Below, piece by piece: positions 24,641-39,800 of a stretch of 64,000 bases of DNA. The translations under genes and the position numbers were made by a program. How positions within the stretch are numbered: the first letter of the stretch is position 1; the number at the start of each line of letters is the position of its first letter. Source of the DNA: Lagopus muta (Eukaryota > Chordata > Aves > Galliformes > Phasianidae); the NCBI RefSeq assembly GCF_023343835.1, contig NC_064437.1, positions 15,929,501-15,993,500 on the forward strand. Reading direction: 5' to 3'. A model generated the notes under the pieces. The model made no database searches and was not told where the DNA came from. It worked only from the letters and a program-made list of their open reading frames with translations.

Positions 24641-24887
24641 GCAGCAGTTCTGGAGCTGCGCGTGCTTCGTGAACAAACACAGAGCGTTTTTCTTTCGGTA
24701 GCGCCGTGAGTGAAACGTTGCGTTTATCTTCTGAGTACCAGAAGCGTATGGGACGTACCCTTACGTTTGGGAATAAAGTATTTTCTTCTACTCTTGTTTA
24801 TTTCATCCTTTATAAAACTCTAAAATATCTCTGTAAATTAAGTTTGTGTACGCTTACTGATGTTCTGATGGTATTGTAGCCGTGCCG

Positions 24888-27800
24888 ATGGAGTACAGCA
24901 TGTGGGCTCGTTCTAGAAGTGATGATGAAGAACTGCTCGTAGCCGTGGAGTCGTTACGCAGTCAGCTGAGGAGAACTGAGAAAAGCCTACAGAGCGTAGG
25001 GGCAGAGCTTTCCAGGTGTGTGTGTTCGGGTGTGAGAGTGGCTGTCCCTTGTAGTGTAGTTGTATCGAGTGTGACGGATTGCTGCGATTCCTCTTGTGCT
25101 TTGCTCTGGGGTGCTCTTATGAGCAACTGAAATAATGAAGAAACGTGAGGTAACAGCTTCTTGCTCTTCCTCCTAGCACTGGTACAAGGGAACATTCTGA
25201 CTGCTGCTTTGATGAGGCTGTAGACCTCACCCTGGAGGACCTTGTTCAGCTTAACTGCAACAGTCAGTGCTCTTCCAACTGCAAGAAGACTGTTGGTGAA
25301 ATGTATTGCTGGGATTTTCAAAGAAAATCCAAGGTAAATATGCACTTCATAGACAGTTTTTGCTGTTCCTGTCCGTTCTGTATTCTGTATTTATGGAATT
25401 TTCTTGCTCTCAGGTCTATGATATGCTTGATTGTTGACTGAATAGTCCTTAAGCCTAATGAGGTTTAAGTACGTTTATTCTGCAAAGATTCCTGTGATGT
25501 ACATGTTGTTCCATGTGTGTATGTATGTGGAAATACATATTTATTTTTTGTCTAGCCGGACTTGATGCCTACAGCTTTTGATAAAGCTGTGGAAGAAAAT
25601 GAACGTCTTAAGGAGAAACTGAATGATCTTCATGAGCAAAATGCATCTTTGGCTTCTCAGAACCGTTACCTAAAGAATAGAGTTGAAACAACAAACTTGG
25701 AACTAATGGAGTCAAAAACAAGAGTATGTATCTTTAATGTATTTTGTTCTATTCATCTTTCATATTTAAACTTAAAATATTCTTTACAGTTTTTTAGTAG
25801 TTCTAAATGTATCATCTGTTCAGTGATATTTTGGAACAGGGGAGTTTGTAATCAAATTCTTCATGAACAAATCATATACATATGAAGTATAAATTCTGTC
25901 TATTAATGTTCCGAATTTAAATTATAAAGCCAGTGAGACAAGTTGGAACGACCACTTGGTATACTAAGTGATGTGTCGAGGGGAGAAGAAAGCCCTTCCT
26001 GCTCCTCACGTCATAAATCTTAGTTTACTAATAAAGAGGTGAAAGAATAAACTAGTTAATTCAGAGATGTAGTTAGTACTGTACACTCATGTGACTAAGT
26101 ATAATTTTCACAAATATATATAGTGCAGTTAAGTAGATTTGAGAAGTATTTGCCTGTCTGACGTGGACAGAACATGTAGAAGGTAAACATTTGGGGAAAA
26201 AAATGAACAAGTTCAAACTGTAAAGCAATCACTCTACAGTATAGCATATCAGATGGGAGCGGTGCTAGGGAACTGATAAGATGTTAAATTAGCAGAAAGT
26301 TGGAGTTCATTTTGTGTGTATGGGTATAAGCATCTTCTGCAGCAAATTGAAGAGCATCGTGTCACCCAGTAAGTAGATGGCTCATGCATCTCATCTAAAT
26401 GTGTATATGCAAATGTTAATGAAACCATAAATGTTTCTTTTTCAGATTTCTTACCTTGAGTCAACTTTAGGTACGCATTTAGTCAGCATTCCCAAGTTAG
26501 AAGAGCGAATTGTAACTTTGGAAGCAGAAGTTTCAGCACAAGATAAAATTCTAAGGTAATAAACACACTTTTTAGCAGTCATGAAGTCTGCTTGAGAGTT
26601 CAGTCTCTTTTCTAAGGTTGTGTAATATCTGGTTCTATGTGGGTCATGTAATCTGGGGCTTGAAACTTTCACTTTGGAGCCATATGTAGGAAGGGTGAAA
26701 TGTTTTATTTTGTACCAGTGTCTTTTATATGGAGAATGCACATCAAGAAACAGAAGAACATGGTAAAGGTAAAATAAACCAGTTTACATTTAAATGTGAA
26801 CTTCCTTATAATGAGATCCACTCAAAACGGATTCTGTGCTGTGTGACTGTATGACTTTGTAATGAACAAACATATTTACAGATGTCTGTGTACCATGCAG
26901 TCTAAAAGATTTTTTTCTTTATGAATATATTAAGACAAATGATCAAATAAAGCTAATGTAAACAGTATCCAGAATGTGCCAGGGGGCACAGCTGGCTGTC
27001 AGTTTATCTAAAAACTTCATGCTAATAATAGTAAGTAATGCCTCAAAAGTCAGTTCTCACAACACAAATAGAATACCTTAAACATCCCAAACAGCACTAA
27101 TGTATGTGTTGTCCTGTCAAACCTGTTTTTAGAAAAACAGTGATTTTAGTGTTTAGATGTTAGACCACAAACCCAGTTGTCTGCTTCTTGGCATCCACAG
27201 CAGCTGATGGCTGCTGCTGAGATTTGGACACTGCTCCAGGTGTATTGCTTGGAAGTCTTGAAACTATTGGTGTTCCAAACCTGGTTTTGAGAGCTGCATC
27301 ATGTCTCAAGCATGTGCAGAAAAGAAATACATACATTTTCTCCACAAAGTGTAGATAAATAATTCTTAACCAAAATCCTTCTGTTTTTAAATCATACTTT
27401 GCTTCCTTGCAGAGATGCAGAAGATAAACTAGAACAAAGCCAGAAAACAGTAGTAGAAAGAGAAAGTGTGTTGCAAAGATACAAAAAGGACTGTGAAAAT
27501 CTGAAAATTGAGTTAATTGAACGAAACGAGCAAGAAAAAAGGTGTGTTCTTAGTATTACTAAGAAACTGAATATAAAATAGTAATGCTCAAGTGTTTCTT
27601 ACATGTACTTTATGGAATTAAATCTTCTCTACTTTATAAATATTACTTTAAAAAAACACATGGAGGGGGGAAGAAGTCTTTCTGTTATGACAGTATTAGC
27701 TTTTTTTTTTAATCTAGAAAACTGCTAGTAATTGCAGGTTAATAATTTACACTAAAATGTAACTTAGCTACTTATCCAGTTTAGTGCCTCTGTTTTCTCT

Positions 27801-30800
27801 CCAGAATAGAGGCACTGCAGTGGAGAGCAGATGTTGGTCATAATGTATTTTTCCTGAATTATTTTTGACTTTGCTTTGCAAGGATCTACAGTATATACTT
27901 TTTGTGTCTCAGATATATAATGTTGTCATGAACAGAACTAGTCAAGAGTACGAAGTGCTTTATTTTTGGGGGGAAGTAATAAAAACACAACTTCCACAAG
28001 AGATTTGTAGAATCATAGAATGGTTTTGGTTGGAAGTAACCTTAAAGATCATCTTGGTCCAACCCTCCTGCCGTGGGTAGGCAGACCTTCCACTAGATCA
28101 GATTGTCTTTGTTATCTTTAATCTTACTTATCTGTATGTTTTCAGTGTGTAATTCTTGCATTTCATAACTGCCCCTTCCCCCATCTCCCTCCCTTTCCAA
28201 CCTCTGAAATGAGTAATGGTGGAAGAAATTAAGAAGGGTGAGGAGGAGCGAGAGACATACGTGATCTGAAATAGTCTTTGCTTGCTTCATTTGAATGCTT
28301 GTTTGTGTAATACCATCCCAGTCTATTTCTTTTACATATTGATGTCGTCTCTCCAGTATCCCCCAAATAATTTATCCTTTGATCTGTTCCTATCTGACCT
28401 AGCATAATTCCAGTTACAGGAGCTCCGTTCTGCTCTTTGAATTTTGCTTTCTTATCATGGATACTGTCTCAATCTCTCGCAGGGACTTTTACCTGGAGGG
28501 AAGGGGGGGGGTAGGAGAATGACTTGAAAAATTAATATTTTTGAAGAGCATCAGAAGTATTTATTTTTTTAGTAGTATTATAATTTTATTTTAATACACT
28601 AAAATGACCCATAAAATGAATTCACACCAGGTGGCACACTTTCGTCTAGGAGCTTAGTTAGTTAGGAGGCAAAAGGAAGTGACCTGAAGCTGTTAATTCC
28701 GTTGTTTTTTCCTGTTTCTGGAGAAAATAGTTACCTGATTACTAAATTCTGATTTTTTTAAAGCTGCTATGTTGCATTGCAGAGCAGAACAACAAAGAAA
28801 TGAAGCTTTATTGAATGCTGAGGAGCTAACAAGAGTTTTCCAAAAGTATAAGGAGAAAATAACTGGAAGGTTTGAAAAGGTGAGATTTTGTTTGTTTGTT
28901 TGTTTGTTTGTTTGTTTGTGTGTTTGTTTTGCCACTCTGATGATTTTGCTTTTGCTATGTTGGGCAGCAAACAGCTATGTTATTTATGGATCACTTTTTT
29001 TTCCTGGTGGCAAAATCTTGAGAGTTGGGATGGAGCAGGCAACTTGTGTATCAATAACTTCACTTACCTGTTGTTAAACTCTTTGCACAGTATGGTTATG
29101 CATCCAAGAAAATTATGTTTCTTGTCTCTTTCTAACTGGGAATCATGTGTTTTACAGGTGCATCTTTATAATTATCTTTCTAATTTGTCCAAAGAAACGT
29201 AGCTAGAGAATGGCTGAAATTAATACCCAAACTTCTGATGGTCAAAAATGTTTGCTGGTTCACATGAGAATAAGTCTTGAGACCATTGCCTCTGATGGAA
29301 AATTTTTATTTGATTTGACTTCTCTTCTTGTGGCATGAGGTTACCAATTTTAAACCAAAGTGACATAACATTCTCTCAAATGATAGGGGAGGAAAAGGAA
29401 ACTTTCCTGCCAGTTTTCTTTTTCTCACAATGGCGAGCAATATGTTTGTGCTTAGCAGGAGAAAGTAAGGAAAGAAAAAAAACCAAAACAGCATTGATTT
29501 ATAGTAATTTTCTAAAAAGCCTGTTGACTTTCAAAGTTTAGACTATTTTTATAATGGAAAAAAATACTTTTTAAGGTTCAAGCTGAAGGAGCACGTTTAG
29601 AAAACTATATAATTAATTGTGAAAAGGAAAGAGAGAAGTTGAATGAAAAATGTGTCAGCTACAGAAAGCATCTAGACATCCAAGATGAGCAATTAAGGTA
29701 ACAAAATCTTTTTGAAAAAATCTGTACAGTTATTTGTGAAGAAATTTCATATTAAACCGTAACTGGGAAGCTGCTGCTCAATTCACGTAGTTTGAACCAA
29801 ATCAGGAGGACCAGCATCAGTGAACACTTCAGGATTTCTCTGTTCTGTTTGTAGTGATCCCAATACTGGGCAGTTAAAAAGTAAATAAATTAAAGGCATA
29901 AACCCACACATTTTTAAGTGCTCTTCTGTAACTAATTCGTCAAAGTTTTAATCCCCCATGCTGCTACACTCTCAGTTAAAAGCACACTTCTATGGCCTGG
30001 GAGCATGATTTACCCTGTTCACACACAGTTTCTGTAGGAAATGTGGGTACTCTGCCCCTTCTTATGCCTGTTCTTCTGCATTCAGTCTGCTAATGCACAT
30101 GCTGGTGAGAAAGCATCGTAAGAGGTCATCTGCACTAACCTCCAGGTGTGAGCACCTATTTGTGCACTATACAGTCAGTCCCTAGTTGGAATGAAGACTT
30201 TTGTCAGCCTTTAGTGGGGAGGCTGCACTCAGATGTGAGGGCAGGCTTTGATGCTGGCTGCGATTTGAAGCAGTGTTTATCTTGCTAGTTTCCCGCTGTT
30301 GCACGCTTTCATGCTCAGTGACCATTTATTTTCAAGGCATTTTTTTCCTTGCTGATTTGTGCTGGAGTTGGCACTCATCAGGACCCTTAAGATAATTCAG
30401 TTTGCTAAGCCAACAGATAGCTAAGAAAGTGAATAACTTGCAAATGGTCAGAGTCCTATTCCCTCTCATCACTAGTAATAGAGTGTATAAGGAATACTAG
30501 ATAACCTTAGTGTCAGTATATGACCCCAATTCTTTGTCATTTTAGGTATAGTTTTTTTATCCCGTTTTTAAATTTCCTTGGCTTTAGCACATTTAAAGCC
30601 TTCATCTATTCCTTACCCTTATGATGATGCTTAAAACTTTAAGTTGTTTAAGAATAAGGGGTACTTTATTCTCTAAATTTGTTTTCTGGTGGCAGTTTAT
30701 ATTGTCCTTATGAGAAGTGAAGGCTGAGTAAAGCAGTGAGAACTTTCTGTCCTTTGGAGTTGATCCTAGACTTTGAGAGGGAAGAAACCTCTTAGCAGTG

Positions 30801-33800
30801 TTGTTACCTTGTTTTCCCCTGGTACTTCTAATGCTGGAAATCCTCATCTAATTATCTGTGTTGAGCTATACCTGTTGAATAGATGCCTTTTTTTAGGAAA
30901 CTAAGGGAAGAGAATCACAATGCAAAAAAAGAAATTGTAACTCTAGAGGCAAAGAACAGTGAAATGATGTCAACGTTGAATCAGTCTGCTCAGAAGATCC
31001 TTGGGCTTGAAAAGGAACTTAATGAGAAGAAAAGAGTACTCAAGGAGAAAAATGCTCTTGTCAGTGAAAATGCAGAGCTGAGAGCGCTTAATGCACAACA
31101 GCATAACAACCTGAAGTTATGCCATCAAGAAATGGAGAATTCAAGGCGAGAGCTCAACTTACTAGAAACCATAATTTCCCAGTTGTCTTCAAGTACATCT
31201 GAAGAGGTACAGTAACAGATGCATTATTCTAAGTTGTGTTTTGTAACTTAAATAATTTTAACCGATATTGCATGGAAGTCTTGTGACATTGTTGAGAAAT
31301 CATCTGAGTATAGTATCTTTTTTTTTTTTTTTTTTTTTTTTGCAAGATGCATGGACTAAATGTTATTTTAGTTGAAATATTTAGTTTTCATCTTTGATTT
31401 AAGAACCAGGAACAGGTGCTTTGGAGTTCATTAACTAGCAAGCATTTTAAATTACATTTTCTGTTCCTCTATTCTACGCCCTGATTCTTTGGACAGAAGT
31501 ATTACTTCAAAACAGGATGTCCAGTTATTTGAGACTGTAGTTCTCAGTTGAACATTGTGACATTTCTCTGATGGCAGATACACTATGTTATGTAGCCAGA
31601 GTTTGAGTCAACCTCAGTAATGGAGAAACTAGAGCAGAAGAGAGGTATTTTAGTAGTTTACTTTGCTTGACGAGTGAAGACACATCTTTCTTGACCACAA
31701 GTAATTTTTATTTTGTCAAGATGAACCTTAGCTTATTAATTTTGCACTAGTGAAGTTTTATCAGTAGCCTGTGGTTGTGGATGTCACAAAAAACGCTCAG
31801 GGCTGCAGAGAAACATGCAAGGTTAGGAGAGTGGACTGCATCAGTTCTCCTTCCTTTTGAAACATGAATGTGAGTAGCTGTATTGAAAACAAAACTAAAA
31901 ATATTCTTTCTTTACGACTGTGGAATTGCCAAAATGAAGTTGGCCAAAGGATGTAGTAATTTCAAATAAAACGTGATGTTTTGGGCTGCTGTGACTGTGG
32001 ACATATTCGGAAGATCCTCAGAAGTCATTTAGTTGCCTTATTTGGAAAAATTTCATTCTAGAGAAAAATTAGAAGCTATTCTGATAATTTAATACAATCA
32101 CTGGAATCAGAAAGGAAGCATAATGTTAGATGTTCATCAAGTAGAATTTCTGACATTATCGCACTGTATTTAAATTCTCATGGCAAAAACACTCATGTTT
32201 CTGTACTTGTACAGAGATGAAGGGCTGAGGACCTTAATGCCTCTAATTTCTCCTAATGTGAGAGGAGTCTGCAGTGCTCTGCAAGCACTTAAGATAATTA
32301 CTTTAAAGTTACCCAAGTTTTTAACATCCTGGTATGTGACTCATAAAATGGTAGTATAGGAAGTGAGCTAGTCATACTGTTAGGCAGTATAAAGTTGATT
32401 TTGGTTTTCCTTTAACTTTTAGTTTAATTGGCATAACCTGAGACATCAGCTATCCAGTTCATCCACCAAAGAAGCTGTCTCTGAATCCTGTGAATCAAAT
32501 AAACCTTTGACTGCAAGCCTAAGGTATAACTTTCTGTTTACTGAGCTATGGCAAGAGCGGGCAGATATTTGGTACCAGAACTAGCCTGTACAAAGAGTTA
32601 CTAAATAGTTATCTCCTTCTGTATAACAGCACTGGATTAGCATCAAAGGAAGCTGGAAAGCCTCACGCAAACTTACCTACCTGTAATACAGTTGAGCATT
32701 TATTGAATGAAAATGAAAGACAAGAAAAAAGAGGGCTATGTGGTCTGGAAACAGAGCCTGTCAAATTGATCAAAACTCAAGAAGGTAAGCTCAACAAAGT
32801 TCTGGCAGTTCTGTCTGATTAATCTGTAGAAAAGGAATTTTGCTTTTGGTAGAGTTCAAATTTGTTTCTTATTGTGTGTGTATTTTTTTGTCTTTCAGTA
32901 GATGTATTTTAGTTGAATAGGGAGCACTTTGTCACCTAAAAGTTCTGTAAATTGTCAGACTCTCTAGGCACAGTGTTCTTTTAGCTCTTTATGTTCTGCA
33001 GCAATATACAAGGTACAAGTTGTGTTGAAATGGAGCCACGTATGTTTTCTTTTCACGGGTTATATTAATGTCTCCATGTTATCTTTGATCTGTCTGTGTC
33101 TTGCTGCTTGAGAACTTCTCCAGTTGCCTCTGCAGTTTGTTAGAGTGGAATAAAATGACCTTAGGGCAAATATGTAATAACTCTTCTTTGTCTTTTTTGA
33201 TTGCTTTCCCGTGAGACACAGCTTGTAGTTACATTATGGGTTAAAAAAAAAAGTGCTTGTTTCTGAATGCGATGTGTTAGTTCAATATTCTGTCATTAAA
33301 TTATATTTCTCCTTTTTGGAATGTATCATTACTTCAGTGCTTGTTTGCATGTTTTGTTTTTTTTTTTTTAAGCTTGAATTTATTTTTTTTACTTTGAGAG
33401 AGGACAAAATGTCAACAGTTGGAACTTGTCAGCAAACAATTTGAAAAGGAGAGACAAAGATTCAAGAAAGAGATGGAAAAATTACGTGTTAAACTGGCAA
33501 AATTAGATAATGAGAATTTGTCTTTGAAGACCAGCATGGCTCAGAGAACCAGTCAGTTTCAAAGCATGCAGGAAGAGCTATCAGCAAAGACTTTAAAAAC
33601 TAATACCTTAAAGCAAGAAGTAAGTTTCTAATAGAAAGGAAAAAGTTCCAGGCTTTGCTTAGGTCGGTCATTAGAGACGGTTAAGATAATTGCTGTGGAG
33701 AAAATGCAGTTGTCATTCTAATTTAAAAATTTGCCTCTTTTAGAACAACTTCAAGGTGGGGGTGACTTCAAGAGAAAGCAGGGGAACTTAAGGATAGCAG

Positions 33801-36800
33801 CCTCAGTTTATCTGTTGTCAGAAATCTCTAGTTTTTAATTTGATGTTCTTAGTGGGCTTTACTTCTGTTTTGCTTTGTTAAATGGAAAATGTGCATGGTC
33901 TTGTTCCTTTGTTAGGACCGAATTAACGTGGAGTCTTAAACAGATGTTTAAGAACAGTTATGAGTCTTTTTCCTCACTGTATCAATACATTTTCCAGAGA
34001 TTAACATCATTAATGTGAGGAAAGAAATTAATCTTCAGCTGGCTCTTCTCTGATTTTAATAAGTTAAACTTTTAGTATTTACATGACAGTGTTAGTTACA
34101 GCATAATTTTATTTGCCACATTTCCTAATGATGACCATATATATTATAAAATGCAGTTAATAATTACAGTGTATGTTACTGATAAAATAATCATGTATTG
34201 GAGAAATTTGAGGTAAATTGTCCCGAATTCTACAATGATTAATGAAGATTTTTAGAGCATATGAAAATAAATGAATGATGCCTTAAATTTAGTAAGGAAT
34301 AAAAGTATCTAAAACAGAATCTCTCAATAGGAAAGCATAGGAAAACACCTGAATTAGCCAATGATATCTTAATGTTGGTTTCTTTGGGTTCTTTTTTTTT
34401 TTTTTTGCCTTATTTAATTCCAGATCGCAAAGAAAGCTTCTCAGCTTTCTGCACTTAAGAAACAATTGGAAGAAAAAGCTGTTGCTTATTCTGCTGCTGC
34501 AGCACGAAGTACTGAGTTGGAACAGGAACTCATGGTATGACATATTCAGTGAAAAACCACATTTGTGTGAAATGGCATAAATGAAAATCAGAGTTGAAAC
34601 TGAAGTGGTACTGTTGCATGTATTTAAAACAGACTTTGAGATGTGTTAGGGTATCTGTCTGATATTTTAGAGAGCACCATTTAAAATTATATATGTACGT
34701 ATTGTTTCAAATAAGATATACTTCTTCCTTGCTCTTGAGCATGGTAAGTTCTGAATTGACATTTTGCTGTTCCCTTTTGATGACACATACAACAAACATC
34801 TAGTTCTTGTGAAATGAACTGTAACACCACTCTTTATTCTGGGGAGATCAGAATTTCATTTGTGCTACTAAGAAAAACCTTAAGATTTTACATCCTTTAA
34901 GCTAATTTTTTTAATTCTTCATTTAATAAAATTAGTATTTTCTTCTCCTCAGTAGAATAAGGCTCCTCCTAAAGTAGAGTATACTGTATTTGGTAGCATT
35001 CTCTATTTTTTCCTAAAGTTCTTAAGGAGTCTTTATGAAATTATTATTGTAAGGAGTAACAAGGATGGAATCAATGTGTTATCTGAAGTGTTGGACAAAT
35101 CATTTTCATTTTCTGCTGTTGTTCTTAAATTGTGAGTTCTTAATATGTGTAGACCTGTGAATAAAATTGTCTTGTAAATGGGAACTTGTGAAGAAGGTAG
35201 TCTGAAACTCAGAGCACTGAATCTTCCAGTGCTGGTTTTGTCATATAAACTTCGTTGATTTTTGGGAAGAGGTCCAAGGTTGTTAGTGAAGTAAACAACT
35301 TTCAGATGGAAAGCTGTATTTTAAAAGATTCCATATATCCATATAAAAATACCACTTATTTTTGTTTCTTCCTGTTATGTTCTGATAGTCTGCCTTGGCA
35401 GGCATCCTGTCTGCGTAGAGGCAGCATTGGGTGGCTTTCTGTGTCTTTATTGTAGGCCTGACGTTCTTTGAGAGGAAACATGCTGTGTATAACTTAGCAT
35501 TTTCTAGGTTGTTTATTAATGAAATCTATGAACTTGATTATCTAATAATAACTACTGAATATCAGAAGTAAACATTTTTATTAAGTCCTTGCTGTTGTCA
35601 TTTCCAAGGGAAAAAACAAACGCATTCATGAATTGCAAACAGCGGTCAGTGAGGAGCACAAAGAACTAACTTCTGCTTTTGAAAAAGCAAAATTGGTTCA
35701 TCTCGAGCAGCATACAGAGATGGAGAAACAGATGGAACTAGTAAGGCCTTATTTGTATGCTAATATGTGTGTGTGATATAGGTGGCAACTTTTTCACATG
35801 AGAATTTCTTTATTTAGTAGTTCTGATGCAGGTACATAATGAGAAATGTTTATCATCTTCTCCCTGCATTTCTGGATGTTGTTTTGTTTTCCATCTAATA
35901 CTACACAACGTCATGACTTCCATTGGGTATGGATATCCTCTTTTCTGCTCAACTGAAGAAAAACGCAGGCTTAAAAAGAATGCTGTGGCTCTTTGCTCCA
36001 AACACCTAGCACAAAAAAAAAGTAACGTTTTAACTTCTAATCAAACTGCTATTTATGTTGTGAACATGTGTGTTCAGGGAGAGCCGTCAGGATTTTTTTT
36101 TCATTCTTTATAGAAGAACTCACTTGTTTTATGCCATTAGAAATACAGCTTTGGCTATTTCTAACTGTTAGATTCTAGCTGGTAAGTAAACTTGTTATTT
36201 TTAATGAAGATGTATGTATGTCTTAGTGCCTTAGCTGATGACAGGCAATTACACTTTACCTTCCCTCACGGTCTTGCTTCTCTTTCTGCTTTTAATTATT
36301 AAAATTTGGGATATCTTGTATTTTTGATGCTATGCAGTATTGCTAATGTCAGAAATCTACTTGTCATTTTTAGTGGTGGGTGAATAGAATTAAACAGACT
36401 TTAGATGTATAAGTACTCTGAATTTTTTATTTAAAATAGTAAACTATGAATTATTTATGGGCAGCTTCAGACACAGCTAGATAAGAAACATCAACAATGT
36501 GTAGAACAAGAGACAACAATATCTGTTTTGCAACAAGATATTATACGTAAACAGCATCACATCGAATCATTGGATGGACTACTGATGGAGTGCAGAGAGG
36601 TAAGGCTGGCTTTTGACTTAAGTTCAAATCTGTGAAGTGACCAATGGTGAAAAGCATATCGACGGACGCAGGGAAAAACTGAGAAAATGAAAAGGTGACA
36701 CTTGTGTGTTTCAGAGCTCTTGCTTAACTCATTGACCCAATCTGTTGTACTCCCCATACTGCTCTAAATTGTTCAGAACTCTTCATTATTTACTGTTTCA

Positions 36801-39800
36801 CCATTCCATTTATACTTCTGGTTTGCACCATAATCAAAGGAGAGAGGTCTGGATAAAGATCTATTGTATCTACTCTACATGAGGCAAACAATGAGAACAT
36901 TATGCTAGGCAATCCATGTTCCTTTAAATAACTAATTTTGCTGCTGAATATGAAGGGATGCCTCTTAGGAACCACATCCACACAAAAAGAATATGCAAGC
37001 TGTATACCTAAGTAGAGTGTTATACTTTTTCACCTGTATGATTCTTGTTTCTAATATTTTATTATTGCTCTGTATTTACTTTTTTCTCTTGGGGGGTGGG
37101 GTGGGAAATGTACAAACAGGAAATGAAGAAGCAAGATCTCAAGAACGATGAGAGACTGAAGATACTGGAGAGTCAGCTGAAGGAACAAACAATCAAAGTT
37201 AGTCAACTCTTTGTAACTTTCAGTTCATAGTCTCAAAGTTTTACGATTATGAGGTGTTTTTTTTTTTTAATTCTTAGCCTCTGTGGACAGGCTACGTTCA
37301 GGCTACTTTACAGAAATCTCTCTCACAGATACTTCAGAAACCAGAAGTCTTCTTGGCATCTTTTCCTTGTTTTTTATTAAAAATTTTGGTGAAACCTGCC
37401 CTTAGAGATCATGCAGTGCATAATTGCCTTATGAAGTGATTGCACTTATAAATAAGGGAGATTTGTACCTGTACTTCTAGAAAAAAAAATTGTCTAACAA
37501 AGAATGCTATGTAAGTTTTTACTCCAGTTACTACGTTCTAGGCATGCAATAATGATATTAGTTACCTTTGTGTAGCCATCTGTACCTCTTATTAGTGTTG
37601 GCTTGGTGTCTTCCTTGCAATACTTGCAACAGTAGTGGTGTTATACTTTATGACATAGTTACTTAACACCATCAGATTTTATATGATATTAAATTCTCAA
37701 GGTGTTGCCAAGGTTAGCTGCTATGGACTTAACAGATAGAAAACTGGCACAAATTCAGAAAATACATACTGTATCTTTCTAGTACCTGGGTTGTTTTTAA
37801 AATACTTAAAATTAGGATCTGTAATTGCTTCTTTTCAAAAAGCAGTTTGTTTTGGTGAGGAGGGAAGCATACAATCCAGTATCACTTAAGAAATCAGTAG
37901 CATTGAAAACATTGTACATAAGCATAATTCATGTTGATGAAAAGTTTCTTAGCATTGAAATCAAGTAGCTCAGTTACTGTTCTTAATGATATCTAGAGGT
38001 TTGTTCTTTATAACCTTGGGCAGATAACAGTCACAAAATAGTTGAAGGGCATAATTAAAATCCATATTAGTAGTATTAACAGTAAACAGCAAAATAAATT
38101 AGCAGTGTTGATACTGTCTGTTTTACAATAGAACTCTTCCTTGCCATTTTGGTAGAACTTGGGCATTGTCTCTCAGCTCAGAAAGCAAACAAAAGCTTTA
38201 GTAGCTTTCTGAGATATATTCAGATGTGAATTCTGTTTTTGACTTCTGACAACTCAAGTGATATTTCCAAATTTATTTATAGAATTCTGTATGTAAATTT
38301 TAATTTGTAGCAAAGTATGGGAGTCTTATGATTTGATGCTTTAAGTAGGGTCATTTGCAAACTGAACTGCAGCTACTGACAAATACTGGAGTATGTTTTT
38401 ATAACTGGTAGTCTTATCTGATTTAAACAATCTAAAATATTAAAACATAATTTCACATGTTCATTTCTGCTTATGATCTGAGTTCTCTGCTTTTTTCTTT
38501 TGTGCCTGTTATTGCACTCTTTGTATTAAAATGTGGATTTTTAGACAAAGATAATTAAACATTTTTAGGCTATTAGCTAGTTAACAAGAAATGTGAATTT
38601 AAAGTAATCTGTGACATTCAACTAGGAGAAACAACTTGAGTCAGCACTGGATGTATGTAAGGAAGAACTTGCACTGTATTTGAGTCAGACAGAAGAAAAT
38701 AAGGAGATGTTTCAAAATCAGCTCAAAAAGAAGTCTAAAGAGGTAAAAGCTTGTTTTGGCAACTTTTCTGTATTACAGTACTTATTGTTCTGATTGCTTT
38801 ACCCTGAAATCTTGTGAAATGTGAAACAAAACCTGTGTAGTGTGAGTTGTGACTGTGAATTTCTGGGAAGAAATGCTGTATATTTTGTGATGATCGAGGG
38901 GAAAAGCATAACGAAGAAACATTGGATAAACTTAAGGAAATAGCAAGAGAATGAATTGTTGAAAGAGGTAGCAAAATCAAGACTAAATGGAAGGAATCTT
39001 TGTCTTAAAAAATGGGGGGCATGCTGTTGCAATATGAACGTAAATTTACAGAATTGATTTGTGTTGCAAGTATCTTAATGGGAAAGATGTCTGAGCATAA
39101 TCAGTTAAAACATTCATCTGAGGTTTTTGTCTGTAGTTCCTTCTCCCTTCTACCCCTTCCCCCCCAAGACAATACTGCCCTACTTAAAAAGAGACAGGTG
39201 TTAGTCAAATGGAGTTTACAAGAATAACTGAGTGGAAATCTGTTCTCTGTATTATCACAAGCCTGTGATACGTGCTGTTTCTTTCTACGTCCTAAAACTT
39301 GTTGCTCATATACTGTGCATGGAGAGACTGACTGCTTGTGATATGCAAGGGTGGCAGGTGAGACTTCTGTGATAAATACTTCCGCACATAACTGGCAGAG
39401 TCACTCCCTCCACTTTGGGGTGAGCAGCTAGTGTTTCACTTCTCATATACGCTGTTTGAAGAATGTGACTTTTTAGATAATTCCTGGCTTTCTTCACTGA
39501 GAAATCAGACTCTTCAACACATGGTGAAGCTAGACACTCAAAGTACATGGCTGTTATTGGAATGACTGTTGTCACAGAAGCAGGAAGAAATAAAGGGAGA
39601 GACTGAACTAAATTTAATGGGGAGGACAGGAACTTCCTGAGAAATTAAGTAAGAAGAGTGGCAAAAAGAAAAGTAGTTCAGTAGTTTATAAATGAGAAAT
39701 CTTTGTTAAATTTGTTGAATTTGTTCTTAAAATATTAGCAGTTCAAATGTAGTTAAAAAGCAGGAATTAAAAGATTGATGTTGATAAATGACTACTTTGC

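Noticed and set aside
23763-24680. 305-codon minus-strand open frame over the TMED5/CCDC18 island
   Set aside because: It is in a different frame from the TMED5 coding sequence and is low-complexity Ala/Arg/Pro. It reflects few stop codons in CpG-rich DNA.
25575-25723. Alternative acceptor for CCDC18 exon 4 at 25573-25574
   Set aside because: The acceptor at 25554-25555 joins in phase and gives QRKSKPDLMP, which aligns with the human protein.
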